From NCBI GenBank assembly GCA_008828725.1, contig MEHQ01001039.1, positions 1 through 64,000 on the forward strand: a stretch of DNA of 64,000 nucleotides, written 5' to 3'. Position numbers and translations under genes: made by a program. The stretch comes from Saccharina japonica (taxonomy: Eukaryota > Sar > Phaeophyceae > Laminariales > Laminariaceae). Positions within the stretch are counted from its first letter, which is position 1. Each line of letters starts with the position of its first letter. The notes below the pieces were generated by a model. The model was not told the DNA's origin. It made no database searches and saw only the letters and a list, made by a program, of their open reading frames with translations. Below, piece after piece: positions 42,561-52,585 of this stretch.

Positions 42561-43344
42561 TAAAACACGTACGTCGTCACGTATGGTGTCCGCAGTACAG
42601 TTTGTCCAATCTGTTTTCGGCTAATAACTTTTGAAATACGACGAGTTGCAAGAAACGCTGAAACAGTCGTAATCACCAGGGCTGAGCGAACAAATATTGT
42701 TTTTTCAGTTTTTTTCTTTCGGCCATCTAAAATCAAGTAAGTTCCAGGTTGTCGAGTGCATAATCATAGCCAAATCAACTATTTTTTACAAAACAGTGAA
42801 TATTTCGAGAAATATGTTGCGATGAGAAAAAAAAAAATCAGATGACCTGTAACTCGATGAAAGGAATCGTTTGGCGACCTCTATTTCCACACTGTTGGAT
42901 GGAAACCTTGTAAGATTGAAATATAAATGAGGTTCCGGGTTCAGTTTTTGTCTTGTTTCTTCTCGAGTTTTCGTTTTCTATAAAATCGGAAGGTCAGATC
43001 ACCTGCACACGCGAGAGCTAATGAAATCCGTTGTCTAAATAGTCCAGTCATAATTACACTCTTCATATTATTGAAATAAAAATATATAAATATATTTTTG
43101 TTTTTTTGGAAGTAAAGATGCAGAGAATGTTCGTTTTTTTTTTTTTCTTCCAGAAACACCTGCGCGGAAGAGTAAGCGTTACAGAGGTACTTTTGAAAAA
43201 TTGATCGGTTATGTATACCCGGAGAAACATGTACCTAGGTGGTGTGGAAAATATTAGAAAAAAAAAGCTGCACGGACTATACGTGCGTACGAGTACTATA
43301 CTTTACTGCCGTACACCCTTGGGTCAACCGGACTCTCCGCCCGC
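42561..43344. other. intergenic, few repeats
   Basis: One of the less repeat-dense stretches (AT-rich, several A-runs); no gene recognised on either strand. Confidence 0.4.
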
Positions 43345-43371
43345 TGCAGCGGCAGCGGCAGCAGCAGCGGC

Positions 43372-43408
<37 letters not shown>
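43345..43408 (+). repeat. (GCA)n trinucleotide tract
   Basis: GCAGCGGCAGCGGCAGC then about 13 pure GCA units. Long open frames across it are low-complexity artefacts. Confidence 0.85.
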
Positions 43409-43410
<2 letters not shown>

Positions 43411-43616
43411 CGTACGAAACGAGTGCCAATCAATACGCAACCCCTCCCATGCTCGCTCGGGTCGTATACTGCGTACCCGCGTGGGTAACACATGTGCATA
43501 CAACGTAAAATGCCGGTATTATATGGGCTGCTATTGCTACCACCTCTAGTGACAAAAAGTTCACACCAGTTTTCTGTTTTACTGTAGTAATAATACGGCA
43601 CCAAAACCATGGTGCT

Positions 43617-43734
43617 ACGGAGGACCATAGTAAATAGGACAAAATCTTGTTTGTAAAAATAGGTAAATATATAGGTTTTTGGGTGTACCGCAGGTCTCCT
43701 ATTTACTTCGTACGTGTCCTCCGTAAGTCATTTT
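43617..43734. mobile_element. MITE-D, most complete copy
   Basis: ACGGAGGACCATAGTAAATA ... CTCCTATTTACTTCGTACGTG TCCTCCGTA: inverted ends of about 10 bp plus a second inverted block (AGTAAATAGGAC / TCCTATTTACT). 118 bp, no coding. Confidence 0.65.
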
Positions 43735-43759
43735 TTGTTTTTAGCAGTTTTTGTTTTTT

Positions 43760-43862
43760 TTGCACCCCCTTTACTTCTGTTCTTCGCCCTTGCTGCTCCT
43801 GCTCCCTCCTAATCGCCACTCAGACCCCAGAGTCGCATAGTAGACTCTTCTTTTCCCCCCCT
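43760..43862 (-). repeat. SINE-1 3' fragment, diverged
   Basis: TTCTTCGCCCTTGCTGC, AATCGCCACTCAGACCCC, TAGTAGACTCTTCTTTTCC. Confidence 0.5.
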
Positions 43863-44115
43863 CATTGAAGCTGTCGTCCATATGAAAACCCGCCTCACAA
43901 GCGGTTCTTGTGGTAGGATGCAGCTCAGCCTTCATGCGACTCGCCCAACACCTCACGGCGCTTCGCGCTTGGTGCTAGCAATGTCTGCCTGTCGGTGGAA
44001 AAACCCGACATGCCCGTCCGGCTTGTTAGGGATGCGAAGGTCTATGGTCATACGACTACGGGGCATTGTAGGGATGCGAGGGTCCATGGTCATACGACTA
44101 CGGCCATGCATGAAA
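43863..44115 (+). repeat. element C, fullest copy, 3' part duplicated
   Basis: CATTGAAGCTGTCGTCCATA, CGCCTCACAAGCGGTTCTTG, GGATGCAGCTCAGCC, CACGGCGCTTCGCGCTTGGT GCTAGC, then GGGATGCGAAGGTCTATGGT CATACGACTACGG and a second GGGATGCGAGGGTCCATGGT. It ends at GGCCATGCATGAAAATG. Confidence 0.7.
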
Positions 44116-44479
44116 ATGAAGTACCGAGGACCAACACCCAAACGGGTAGGGTGGATCGTAAATGATCCGAGTCTGGCGGGAAAGCTTCTTGGCCTGGGTT
44201 TTTGTTAGTGGATGAGCTGCGGCAAGTTCCACACTACCCGGAGAGTTTACTCTTCGGGTGGCTATCCCCACCGCACCGGGCCCCTTCGGGGGTCAGGTCG
44301 GGTCAACATGCTCAAGTTACCGAAGGTCGTAGACAGCAAGGGCTGATACTTCCGAGAGAGCATGGAGTGAATTGACACACGACACGAAGTGCACGAAGTG
44401 AGACGTGGAAGTGTGGAGGGCGTAAGCTTTATTTTGACCCATCCGCCGGAGGATAAAAAAATAAAATAAAAAAGTACAC
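44116..44479. other. intergenic
   Basis: Contains GGTCGGGTCAACATGCTC-type words but no recognisable gene. Confidence 0.4.
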
Positions 44480-44665
44480 TCCCTCCCCACTACGGTATGT
44501 GCCGTGCGATTTTTTTTCCCCCGCGAGAAGAAGGGTTCAGGCACTTTCTTCCCTCGTCGACTCGCATCGAATTGTGCCTACGTACACACACATCTCCCCA
44601 CGATATTACGGGCGCTCTCAAGAGTTAAGTTGGTGTCATTTGAGAACTAAAAACTCCCGTTTTTT
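44480..44665 (-). repeat. SINE-1 5' body
   Basis: CTCCCTCCCCACTACGG, CTTTCTTCCCTCGTCGACTC, GTTGGTGTCATTTGAGAACT; the head is replaced by TTTTTTTTCACC. Confidence 0.65.
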
Positions 44666-44849
44666 TTTCACCAATATTTGGTTACTGATGACTCTGCTGT
44701 GCTGTGCCACAGCAGTAGTAGTAATACATGGTCATTTTTTTTTTTGCATTGAATAAGGATACTATTATATGAACATGGGGCATTGTCTCGTCTACCCTCC
44801 TTACTGCTTTGACGCATCACAATTTAGTACTCGCGTCTCTCCTGTGTCG

Positions 44850-45032
44850 TAGCTTGTGTCTCTCCAATGGGGGATGACAACCAAAACAAATTGCAACCAA
44901 AACAAATTGTCATCCCCCATTGTGTCTCTCTATAGGATGAATAATCGGCGCGGACACTACTGGCAGTTTGCTGGATGTCGCGAGCACTGGGTGTGCTGGA
45001 TGTCGACGTGTAGAAAGAACGGTTAAAAGTAA
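44850..45032 (+). repeat. REP-A1 copy carrying a 58-bp insertion
   Basis: CTGTGTCGTAGCTTGTGTCTCTC and, after the insert, TATAGGATGAATAATCGGCG to AAGAACGGTTAAAAGTAAA. GCTGGATGTCG is locally duplicated. Confidence 0.65.
44865..44922. mobile_element. 58-bp mini-element, perfect 16-bp TIRs, 8-bp TSD
   Basis: TGTCTCTC is duplicated exactly (44857-44864 and 44923-44930). Ends CAATGGGGGATGACAA and TTGTCATCCCCCATTG are perfect complements. The interior is a direct repeat of CAACCAAAACAAATTG. An 8-bp duplication fits hAT or a similar superfamily. This is extremely short for a transposon. Confidence 0.72.
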
Positions 45033-45995
45033 AAAAAAAAGAAAAAAAAAAAAGCACGGACACACGTCAAGGGAGGGGGGGGCTGGTCGAAGTTGGTTGT
45101 CGTGTTTTTTTTCTTTTCGCCAAGAAAAAATCGCAATCAATTCGGGGGCACGGTATTTTAGCGGTAACGCGGCAACTCTCTGGTGGAAACCCCGTCTCCA
45201 TATGGAGACCCATGCCCCATGCCCCACCACTGCTCCGCATTGCCAGGCACCAGGTATGGGATATGACCATGTACAGCAGTAAATATGCAAACGCCCATAT
45301 GGGTTCCGCACGCGGTGCCGATATACGGCAGCAGTAGAGAGAGAGATGCGTGTTGTATTTGCGCGGCAAGCTGGTGGGACCGGCGGCTCGATATGATGAC
45401 CACGCGAGATAAGCCGCGCGGGGATGATGTCGCGCGACTAAATGCAGTCTCATCTCGAGGAGACAGCGCGCGAAACATAATATATCACCAGAACATACCA
45501 GGTGTGTGTTTCGTATATATATTACAAAAAAATAATGATAAAAAAAAAAAACAGCTGTGAGGTGAGAGATTCCAAGGATTTTCGCCGAAACTCACACTTT
45601 TTCAAGCTGCTGTGTGTGTGACATACTTCCATCGCGCGTACGTACTTACTTACGGGTTTCATATGTCCTCATGCAGGGTGTACATACACCCTACCCTGTA
45701 TATGAGGAGAAAAAAATCTGAACCTGGTGCAGAATTCAGCGAGTGTGTATACCTTGCGAGATACCGCACCCCCCCCTCAATTGATAGGACGGGTTTCCAC
45801 GCTGGCTTTTTCTGGACAAGGGGGAATAGTGCAAAAGCGCCGAGGGGTGTGCGACGAGATATTTCCAAAAGTTGCCACGTTCGTTTGCGTGTGTGTGCCC
45901 CCCCGCCTCCGACTATTTACCGGGGAACGTACAGCAGTGTAGTAATTAGGACCAGGTAAAGCTCAGTGAAAAGACAGGAATGAATATTATTATTT
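45033..45995. other. intergenic, moderately GC-rich
   Basis: The 45070-45460 part has long open frames on both strands (e.g. reverse 45067-45453) without recognisable domains; not called. AAAACAGCTGTGAGGTGAG (45549) resembles ACAACAGCTGCTGTGAG at 8430 and 46519, a further dispersed word. Confidence 0.35.
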
Positions 45996-46073
45996 ACCGC
46001 TGTTCCGAAATATAATCAACGTTTGAACTACATATTAATACACAACATGTCCTTATATTTAGGTACAGAGTAA
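45996..46073. mobile_element. MITE-E copy
   Basis: CGCTGTTCCGAAATATAATC...GTCCTTATATTTAGGTACAG, with ATATTAATACACAA in the middle. Confidence 0.5.
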
Positions 46074-46229
46074 TAGTTTTTTTTTGTTATCTGTGATGGT
46101 TCCTGATAACTACTGTAGTACATACAGTATGGTCCCCCTGTAATAGGTTTGGAGAATCTCGGCTCTAAAATCCGTCCGAGAAGGGTGAGGGGTGTGCTTC
46201 CTTATAGTGGGCCGTAACCCCGTTACTAT

Positions 46230-46372
46230 TGTACTGTAACTGTACGACTCCGTAGTGGGGAGGGGGGAGAAGATCCTACGTAAGTGGATTACGACTCGAG
46301 AGGGAGAGAGAATAGAAGGGCGAAGATTATAAAAGGGATGGAAAAACAACAACAACAACAACAACAACAACT
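46230..46372 (+). repeat. SINE-1 3' part with (CAA)n tail
   Basis: CCGTAGTGGGGAGGGGGGAG, GAGAGGGAGAGAGAATAGAA, GGGATGG, then AAAAACAACAACAAC; the tail is CAA rather than plain A. Confidence 0.65.
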
Positions 46373-46978
46373 GACTCTAATTCCAAGTTATGTGTACCAA
46401 AACGGGGAGTGCGGTCCCGGTTTAAGGGGTTTATTTAACGGTATACGTATAGATATGTAAACGCTCTTCCAGGTGAGGTTCCACCCGCAAGAGTGCCCAT
46501 TTATAAACTTTAAAAAAACAACAGCTGCTGTGAAATCGAGGAACTCATCTCTGCAAGCTGAGTGTGATAACTTTCGATCGCGGTTTTATTTAGCTCCTCA
46601 TGCAGGACGTGAGGGATGGATGGCCTTTAAAAAAAATTGTCATCCACCATAGAACAGCCGATTTTCCTAATTGAGAATTTTGCCTTTCCGATGAGAATGA
46701 TAATCGATTTTAGTACTTTGTTATTGTTTAAGAGTTGTATTTCGCTTCACGATCAAAATTCGACCTAGAAAATATGTTCCTCGACGGTAGGTATCGATCC
46801 ACGAAAAAAAAAATGAAATCAACGTTGACAGGCTCGAAAAATCAAGGATTTAAGGGAATTTGCATTTATGAGCGAGGTACCTCGCCCATAAATCCAGATT
46901 TTCTGGGATCTTCGATATCTCGAGACTGCCGATGCCGATTTCGTTTTTTTTTGTGTCATGGACGGGTGTCACAACTGA
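46373..46978. other. intergenic
   Basis: No gene recognised; the 102-codon frame 46735-47043 runs into the next element. ATTGTCATCCACCATAG at 46637 resembles the end of the 58-bp mini-element. Confidence 0.4.
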
Positions 46979-48065
46979 CAGCCGCCGTAAAACCGCCCGC
47001 TCAGGCGCACTTTAAGAACCTGCCCGCAAAAAAAAACTCGTGATTCCCAGTGGAAACCCCACACACAGCGAATTTGCACACACAAGCAACCAGCAACACA
47101 CAAGCAACCAGCAACACACAAGCAACTACGCTGCTACTACTGCTGCACGACACCCAGCAGCAGTGACACAGAGCGGACACGCAGACACACCGCTGGCGCT
47201 CATAACATCACACGTAGCAGTTAGTTGGCAATTGGATTGTTTTTGTGTTTGCTGGGCTCTAGAATTTTACCTTTTGTACTACTCGTATTTGTATTTGACC
47301 AACGGTTTTATTATCTGCATTCATGTACTTGTTTGAAAAGGCCCAGCAGTAGCAGTACGAGTTTAACCTGCTGGCATTTACTTAGAGGGCGTGCTTTTAA
47401 CACTAAATTCACAGTATACAAGTATGACGCCGAAATTGCCCGTTTTTGTTTCCCCTGTCCTGGTCTGCTTTTTTCTCTGCGGGTACGTACAGTACGAGCA
47501 TATATCTGCAGCAGCAGGGCTACACAGCTCCTGAGCACGACTAGCTAACTTGCGCTGTACCAGCTGCTAATAATGCTACGTACTTGTACTGCTGTGCTGC
47601 TGGCTGCTGGTTCACGAGTGTCTCGTTGGTTCCGCAAGAGTTCGTCTTCAAACAACGCCCAACTGCCAACTACAGTAACTGCTAAGTGTGATGCTATTAT
47701 ATGAGCCCCAGCGATACGAGTACACAAATGCATATAATAAAAACCGTTGGTAAAATACAAGTACGAGTAGTACGAGGGAAAATTCTAGAGCCCAGCAAAC
47801 ACAAAAACAACCAAACTGCCAACTAACTGCAAAGTGTGATGTTATGAGCGCCAGCGGTGTGTCTGCCTGCCCGCTCTGTCACTGCTGCTGGGTGTCGTAT
47901 GTACAGCAGCAGTAGTAGCAGCGCAGTTGCTTGTGTGTTGCTGGTTGCTTGTGTGTGCAAATTCGCTGTGGGTCAAATTGTGTGGTGTTTCCACTGGGAA
48001 TCACGAGTTTTTTTTTGCGGGCAGGTTCTTAAAGTTCGCCTGAGCGGGCGGTTTTACGGCGGCTG
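46979..48065. mobile_element. foldback DNA element FB-3, 1087 bp, long arms
   Basis: Ends CAGCCGCCGTAAAACCGCCC and GGGCGGTTTTACGGCGGCTG; arms of roughly 350 bp (to about 47335 and from about 47690) stay complementary with small indels. CTGA flanks both sides (46975-46978 and 48066-48069), a possible 4-bp duplication. The left arm has GCAACCAGCAACACACAA three times, the right fewer, so the arms evolve separately. No transposase. The right end abuts REP-A1 exactly at its CTGAGCGTAG. Confidence 0.68.
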
Positions 48066-48202
48066 CTGAGCGTAGTATCTCTGTCGTAGTTTTATGACCA
48101 CAGAACTGGTACCTTTTTAGGATGAAGAATCGGCACAGACACTGGGTGTGCTGGATGTCGAAGGGTAGAAAGGAAGGTTTAATGTGAAGAACACACACAC
48201 AC
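48066..48202 (+). repeat. REP-A1 copy
   Basis: CTGAGCGTAGTATCTCTG to GGTTTAATGTGAAGAAC and (AC)n. Its (AC)n tail is the insertion site of the next element. Confidence 0.75.
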
Positions 48203-48505
48203 CAGGGCATTAATTAGTGGGTCGGGGTCTGTTGCGCGCAGCGCAACAGGCGACTCAAGGAGTGTGTACGCCTAAAAGGCCTAAAAGATGTCCAATTACG
48301 ACTATTTATCAAGAAAAAAAGACCCCCAATTTTTTTTCTCGACCCCGGCGAGAAAAAAACGCGCAACAATTTTTTTAGCCTGCGGCGAAAATGTTGCGCG
48401 CCCAAAAACGCGTGTTGCGCTGCGCGCAACTAGCCTCGCGGCGACTGTTGCGCAAAACCGTTATTTTGGCCAAATGTTGCGCCACAACACCTAATTAATG
48501 CCCTG
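48203..48505. mobile_element. non-autonomous hAT-like element, 303 bp
   Basis: Ends CAGGGCATTAATTAG and CTAATTAATGCCCTG; ACACACAC on both sides is consistent with an 8-bp duplication but sits in a microsatellite, so it is not independent proof. GTTGCGC/GCGCAAC words recur about eight times, mainly near the ends, as expected of transposase-binding subterminal repeats (inference). Confidence 0.7.
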
Positions 48506-48611
48506 ACACACACACACCCAGCAGTGCGTGTGTTCTGTTGGAATAATTGATGTGGATCTCTCGTGGAGAAACACGTGGGTCTCTCTTGGAGAAACACGCA
48601 GGTGGCTGATG

Positions 48612-48765
48612 GTTCTTCACATTAAACCGTCCTTTCTACCCGTCGACATCCAGCACACCCAGCAGTAGTGTCCGTGCCGATTCGTCATGCTATGTACGAG
48701 AGATACAAGCTCTGTGGTCACAAAACTACGACACGGACAGAGATAATTACGTTGCATTGCCGTAA
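48612..48765 (-). repeat. REP-A1 copy
   Basis: GGTTCTTCACATTAAACC to GCATTGCCGTAAGC. CCCAGCAGTAGTGTCCG replaces CCCAGTGTCCG, and GCTATGTACGAGAGATAC replaces CCTAGAGAGATAC: two micro-insertions in one copy. Confidence 0.75.
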
Positions 48766-48850
48766 GCAAAGCCTATATGGCCTATGACCCTCCAAAAAAG
48801 AGACATATCCCATATACAGCAGAGTAGACATTGCAATTCCATACCAGGTA

Positions 48851-48929
48851 CCACTATGTCCCGAATATAAGCACCTTTTACACAATAACATTCAATACAA
48901 AACGGTGCTTATATTTCGGTACAGAGTGG
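48851..48929. mobile_element. MITE-E, best copy
   Basis: CCACTATGTCCCGAATATAA GCACC ... GGTGCTTATATTTCGGTACA GAGTGG, inverted ends of about 25 bp, 79 bp total, preceded by TACCAGGTA. Confidence 0.65.
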
Positions 48930-49493
48930 GACACGACAGGCACGAAGTACCCTGCTATCATCGCAATCCAGAACCGTGAAAGAGAGAAAAATAAATAAAT
49001 ATAATCTATATACGTATGTAACGGTGTGGTGCACTACTATTAATGTATGTTCTATGTACTCGTATATATATATGTACATCGTATGCTGAACAGTAAAAAA
49101 AAAAAAGAGTAAAATCTCCACATGTTTCGTTGGCGTTAAAAAAACACTTCAACTACAGTTATTACAGGGGACCATAGTAAATACTAGTAAATAGGACCAA
49201 ATATTGTTAGTGTGTGTGTTCTTCACATTAAACCTTCATTTAGCCCGTCGACATCCAGCACACCCAGTGTCCGTACCGATTCTTATATCCTAAAAAGGTA
49301 CCAGTTCTGTGGTCACAAAACTACGACGCAGAGATACTACGCTCAGTGCAGTGAGCAGAGCAGACAATGCAATGCCATATACGACAGGCAAGACCTACCC
49401 TGCTAGCAATCCAGGTGCATGAAAGAGAAAAAAGAGAAGAAAACGAAAAGGAAAATAAGAATAAAAAATAAACATAATAAAGCAAGTCACAAG

Positions 49494-50417
49494 TAGAGGT
49501 GGGCACCGGTAAAAAAAACGCCGGTTTAAACCGGTTTTTGGAAACCCAGCAGGCGTGTACGAGTAGCCGGTTTTGGGGAAAAAAAAACGCTTTTTTTTTC
49601 GCCGGTTTAAACCGGTTAACCGAAAACCGGAAAAAACCGGTTTTTGTCCGTATAAAACCGGATAAAAACCGGATAAGACCAGACAATTTTTTCACTTTTT
49701 CTCTACCGAATGAAACCATCACCAGTACTATTAATAATAATAGGATACACGCAGCAGTAGTAGTGTTATACCTGGTATATGGTATCATGCATACATACGT
49801 GTAAGTGTGTGCATCAACCATGCTCTAAACAGCAGATGCTCTGCTGACGTGTTATAGTTGTCATATATCAAAACATATACCATACCAAGGTATACCAAAC
49901 TTGCACGTACGACAACTGAAAACAACATATATTAAAAATTGGTGGGGATTTTTATCTTGAAATTAGTGTGAATATTTTTACTTGGTTTTAGTGTAGTTAG
50001 AGCGCGCCCAGGAAAGCCCTCCGAATACGCTGATCTGCAAGGCATAGGAAAAAAAGACAGGAAGCAAGTAATCGCGACGAACGCCCTATTAATACTAACC
50101 AGTAGGTATACGTATAGTACCTGTGCACCGGCAATGTCTTCTTCACAACAATGTTTTATACCTTGAAATCACGCCACCCCGTGCGCTGTGGTTGTGGCTC
50201 GGAATCCACATGTAAACAGCACGTTTTTCACCCAAACATGCCGTCGTGTCCAGTGATTTGGAGGCGTTTCACGTTACCATCCGGTCTTAACCGGTTTTCC
50301 GAAAACCGGTTAAAACCGGCTGAAAAAAACCGGTTTCATCCGGTTTTTTGTTTTGATAATAACGCCTCGTTATCCGGTTTTCGGTTTTTTATTTTCGCCT
50401 CCCGGTGCCCACCTCTA
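49494..50417. mobile_element. non-autonomous hAT-like element, 924 bp, exact 8-bp TSD
   Basis: GTCACAAG at 49486-49493 and 50418-50425. Ends TAGAGGTGGGCACCGG and CCGGTGCCCACCTCTA are perfect 16-bp complements and fit the hAT end pattern (TAGRG, 8-bp duplication). AAACCGG/CCGGTTT words recur more than ten times near both ends (49515-49680 and 50278-50400). The open frames inside are short and unrecognised, so it needs a transposase from elsewhere. Confidence 0.88.
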
Positions 50418-50497
50418 GTCACAAGCAATCAAACAACCAAACAAAAACATGACCAACAGAAAGAGCGTGTCGTGCTTCTCCCCAGAGGAGATGTTGT

Positions 50498-50938
50498 GTT
50501 GTTTTTATCTTCACATTAAACTCGTTTCAGTTGCTAATCCCTATAGTCTGATCTAGCAAGATCACGGCCCGTGGTCACAAAAGTGCTATTAATAGAGCCA
50601 TCAGAGAATCCTAAAGAACACGTACACTTAGCAGGGAAAGGATACACAAGTCCGAAGAGGTACACCTAAAATCCCTACAGCATGTTATGCGTGTCCAAAA
50701 CTGAACTACACGCCCGCAATCTCCATTCGACTACAGCAGCATCGTCCCCCCCCCCCCCTCCCACTCTTTACCAATGAATTTGCCGACTACAGCGTAACTA
50801 CTGTCTGAAGTGCTGTCTGTACAAAAACACACGGTAGGCGTGGGAACAAGATGGAGCACGCAGCTGCTGTCTGAAGTGCTGCCGGAATGACAGTCCGCGG
50901 GCACACAGTGAAAAAGAACAGCCAACCAAAGCCATCAC
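50498..50938 (-). repeat. REP-A2 copy
   Basis: Nearly identical to 10999-11447 over about 430 bp. Reads GTGCTATTAATAGAGCCATC where the other reads GTGCTAGAGCCATC: the cleanest micro-insertion in the window. The 64-codon reverse frame 50731-50925 matches 11238-11432 except one residue. Confidence 0.8.
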
Positions 50939-51239
50939 GCGACAGACAATACAATCAAATCAAATGAAACGAAATGAAATGGAATGAAAAACAAAGCAGT
51001 AAAAATAGGTAAATGCATTAGGTTTTTGTATGTACCGTTGGTCCTATTTACTAATTTTATTTATTTTTATTTTTATTTCCGTAATAGCCCCTTTTTAGGG
51101 ACCCCGCGATAAGGGGAAACGGTATACCTGGTATAAGGGACGTCAAATCTCTTGCTTGCCATTTTTTCCCGCTACTACTGACTGCTGTAAGGGGCCGGTA
51201 CGTACCAATAAGTCTGATTTCGTAGGGACGTCGGTATTT

Positions 51240-51490
51240 GCTTTTTTTTGTCCATCCCATTTTTATTATCCTCGCCCTTGTCTTTCCAGTTTCTCTCTCC
51301 TTCCTACGAGTATATTACTAGTCGTAACTCAGATCCGGGGTCACAAAAGCAGATTATTCTCCCCTCCTGCCCCACTACGCACAGCAGTTCTTCTTGCCTT
51401 TCATTTTGTTTTTCGCGAGAAGGGCCTTCGGCTTTTTTTTCCCTCGTCGACTCGCATCGAATTTACGCTTGCCCAGGCTGCTACATATTA
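51240..51490 (-). repeat. SINE-1 body and tail
   Basis: TTTTTTTGTCCATCCC, then CTACGAGTATATTACTAGTC GTAACTC where others have CTTAGTCGTAACTC, GATCCGGGGTCACAAAAGC, CCCTCGTCGACTCGCATCG. Confidence 0.7.
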
Positions 51491-51590
51491 CGGAGGACCA
51501 CGGTAAACAGGACCAAATATTGTTAGTAAAAAATGGGAAATATACAGGTTTTTGTGTAGATAGTAGGTCCTATTTACTCCGGTAACATTC
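51491..51590. mobile_element. MITE-D copy
   Basis: TACGGAGGACCACGGTAAAC AGGACCAAATATTG ... GTAGGTCCTATTTACTCCGGT. Confidence 0.6.
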
Positions 51591-51959
51591 CCGTCGTCGC
51601 ATTAATTCGTATATAGTTTGGGATCAATGAGGCCTCTCTGGTGCGATCAGCCGGAGACTCTCACCCAGGGCTACTACCCCCGCGTTGATTCGCCGGTAAT
51701 CAACGCGGCACCTCGTCGCAGAGAGTAGTTACCCTGGTAAAAATAAACACTACAGCTCCCCCGCAACAGGCGCTCTCTGTTAGCGATCGGTACTTCGCTA
51801 CAGCAGTAGCCAGTAGCCTACCGAGTCGCTGATCGGTAACATAGTCATCTCTGAGTCAGAGCACAGTAGTAGCTCGCAACAGGACTTGCCTCACAGCAAT
51901 CCAAGCGCTTACCTCCCGACTACCATCATAGTCGACCATCTTCCATCCTCCAACACCCT
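51591..51959. other. intergenic with local inverted repeats
   Basis: CGCGTTGATT/AATCAACGCG (about 51680-51702) and TAGCGATCGGTA / TCGCTGATCGGTAAC frame short hairpins. No gene. Confidence 0.4.
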
Positions 51960-52112
51960 CAGCAGTTGATTCTGTTTTTTGTTTGTTTGTTTGATTTTTG
52001 CGAATAACCTCAAAAGTCCGACCCACGTCGTAGGAATCGAAGTCCAGCATCGACTTTTATGCACAGTATGTAGCATTCGAGGGAACCACTGCTACACCAC
52101 CGGGGCGACCGG
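51960..52112 (-). repeat. SINE-1 head and leader, second body type
   Basis: TTTTTGCGAATAACCTCAAA AGTCC (leader of the type at 11697), GGAATCGAAGTCC (diverged B box), CCACCGGGGCGACCGGC (head 5' end). Confidence 0.6.
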
Positions 52113-52364
52113 CTTGGGGGATCTCCTATCCCGAACGCACAGCGAGCGTTCCTTAACAGGGGCTACCTACTACTCTACAGCCGCCTCTGCGATGGTTGTT
52201 TTTTTTTTTTCCCTCGAGCGTGTCTTGTTTGCCTGTACGTATATATATATATACTCGTACGGCCTATTTTTATATGTGTGTTTTTTTTTGCTTGTTACTT
52301 ACGCCCCCCCCCCCCCCATTCCTTCCCCGCCGGTCAATTAATTCGACACTGCTGTCATCAATAC

Positions 52365-52585
52365 GCCAAGAAAGTCCGCTTCGCAAGCGGTTCTTGTGTA
52401 GGGCGTGGGATGCAAGCTCACCCTTCATGCGACTCGCGCCAACAACCCAACCTCACGACGCTTCGCGCGCTTGGTGCAAGCAATGCATGCCGCCTGGTCG
52501 GTGAATACCCGACGTGCACCGTTCCGGCATTGTGCATTATAGGGATGCGAGGGTCTATCGCCATTTTGCTACGGCCATGCATGAC
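52365..52585 (+). repeat. element C
   Basis: CGCTTCGCAAGCGGTTCTTG, GATGCAAGCTCACCCTTCAT, CACGACGCTTCGCGCGCTTG GTGCAAGC, GGGATGCGAGGGTCTATCGC, CTACGGCCATGCATGACATG. Confidence 0.65.

Larger units (their letters stand above)
49160..51056. mobile_element. nested insertion complex
   Basis: A MITE-D copy (left half to 49206, right half from about 50999) is split by a reverse REP-A1 (49207-50998). That copy is itself split by a hAT-like element (49494-50417) and by a reverse REP-A2 copy (about 50498-50938). After the A2 copy, REP-A1 resumes at CGACAGACAATACAATC. Order of insertion therefore reads MITE-D, then REP-A1, then the other two. Confidence 0.65.
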
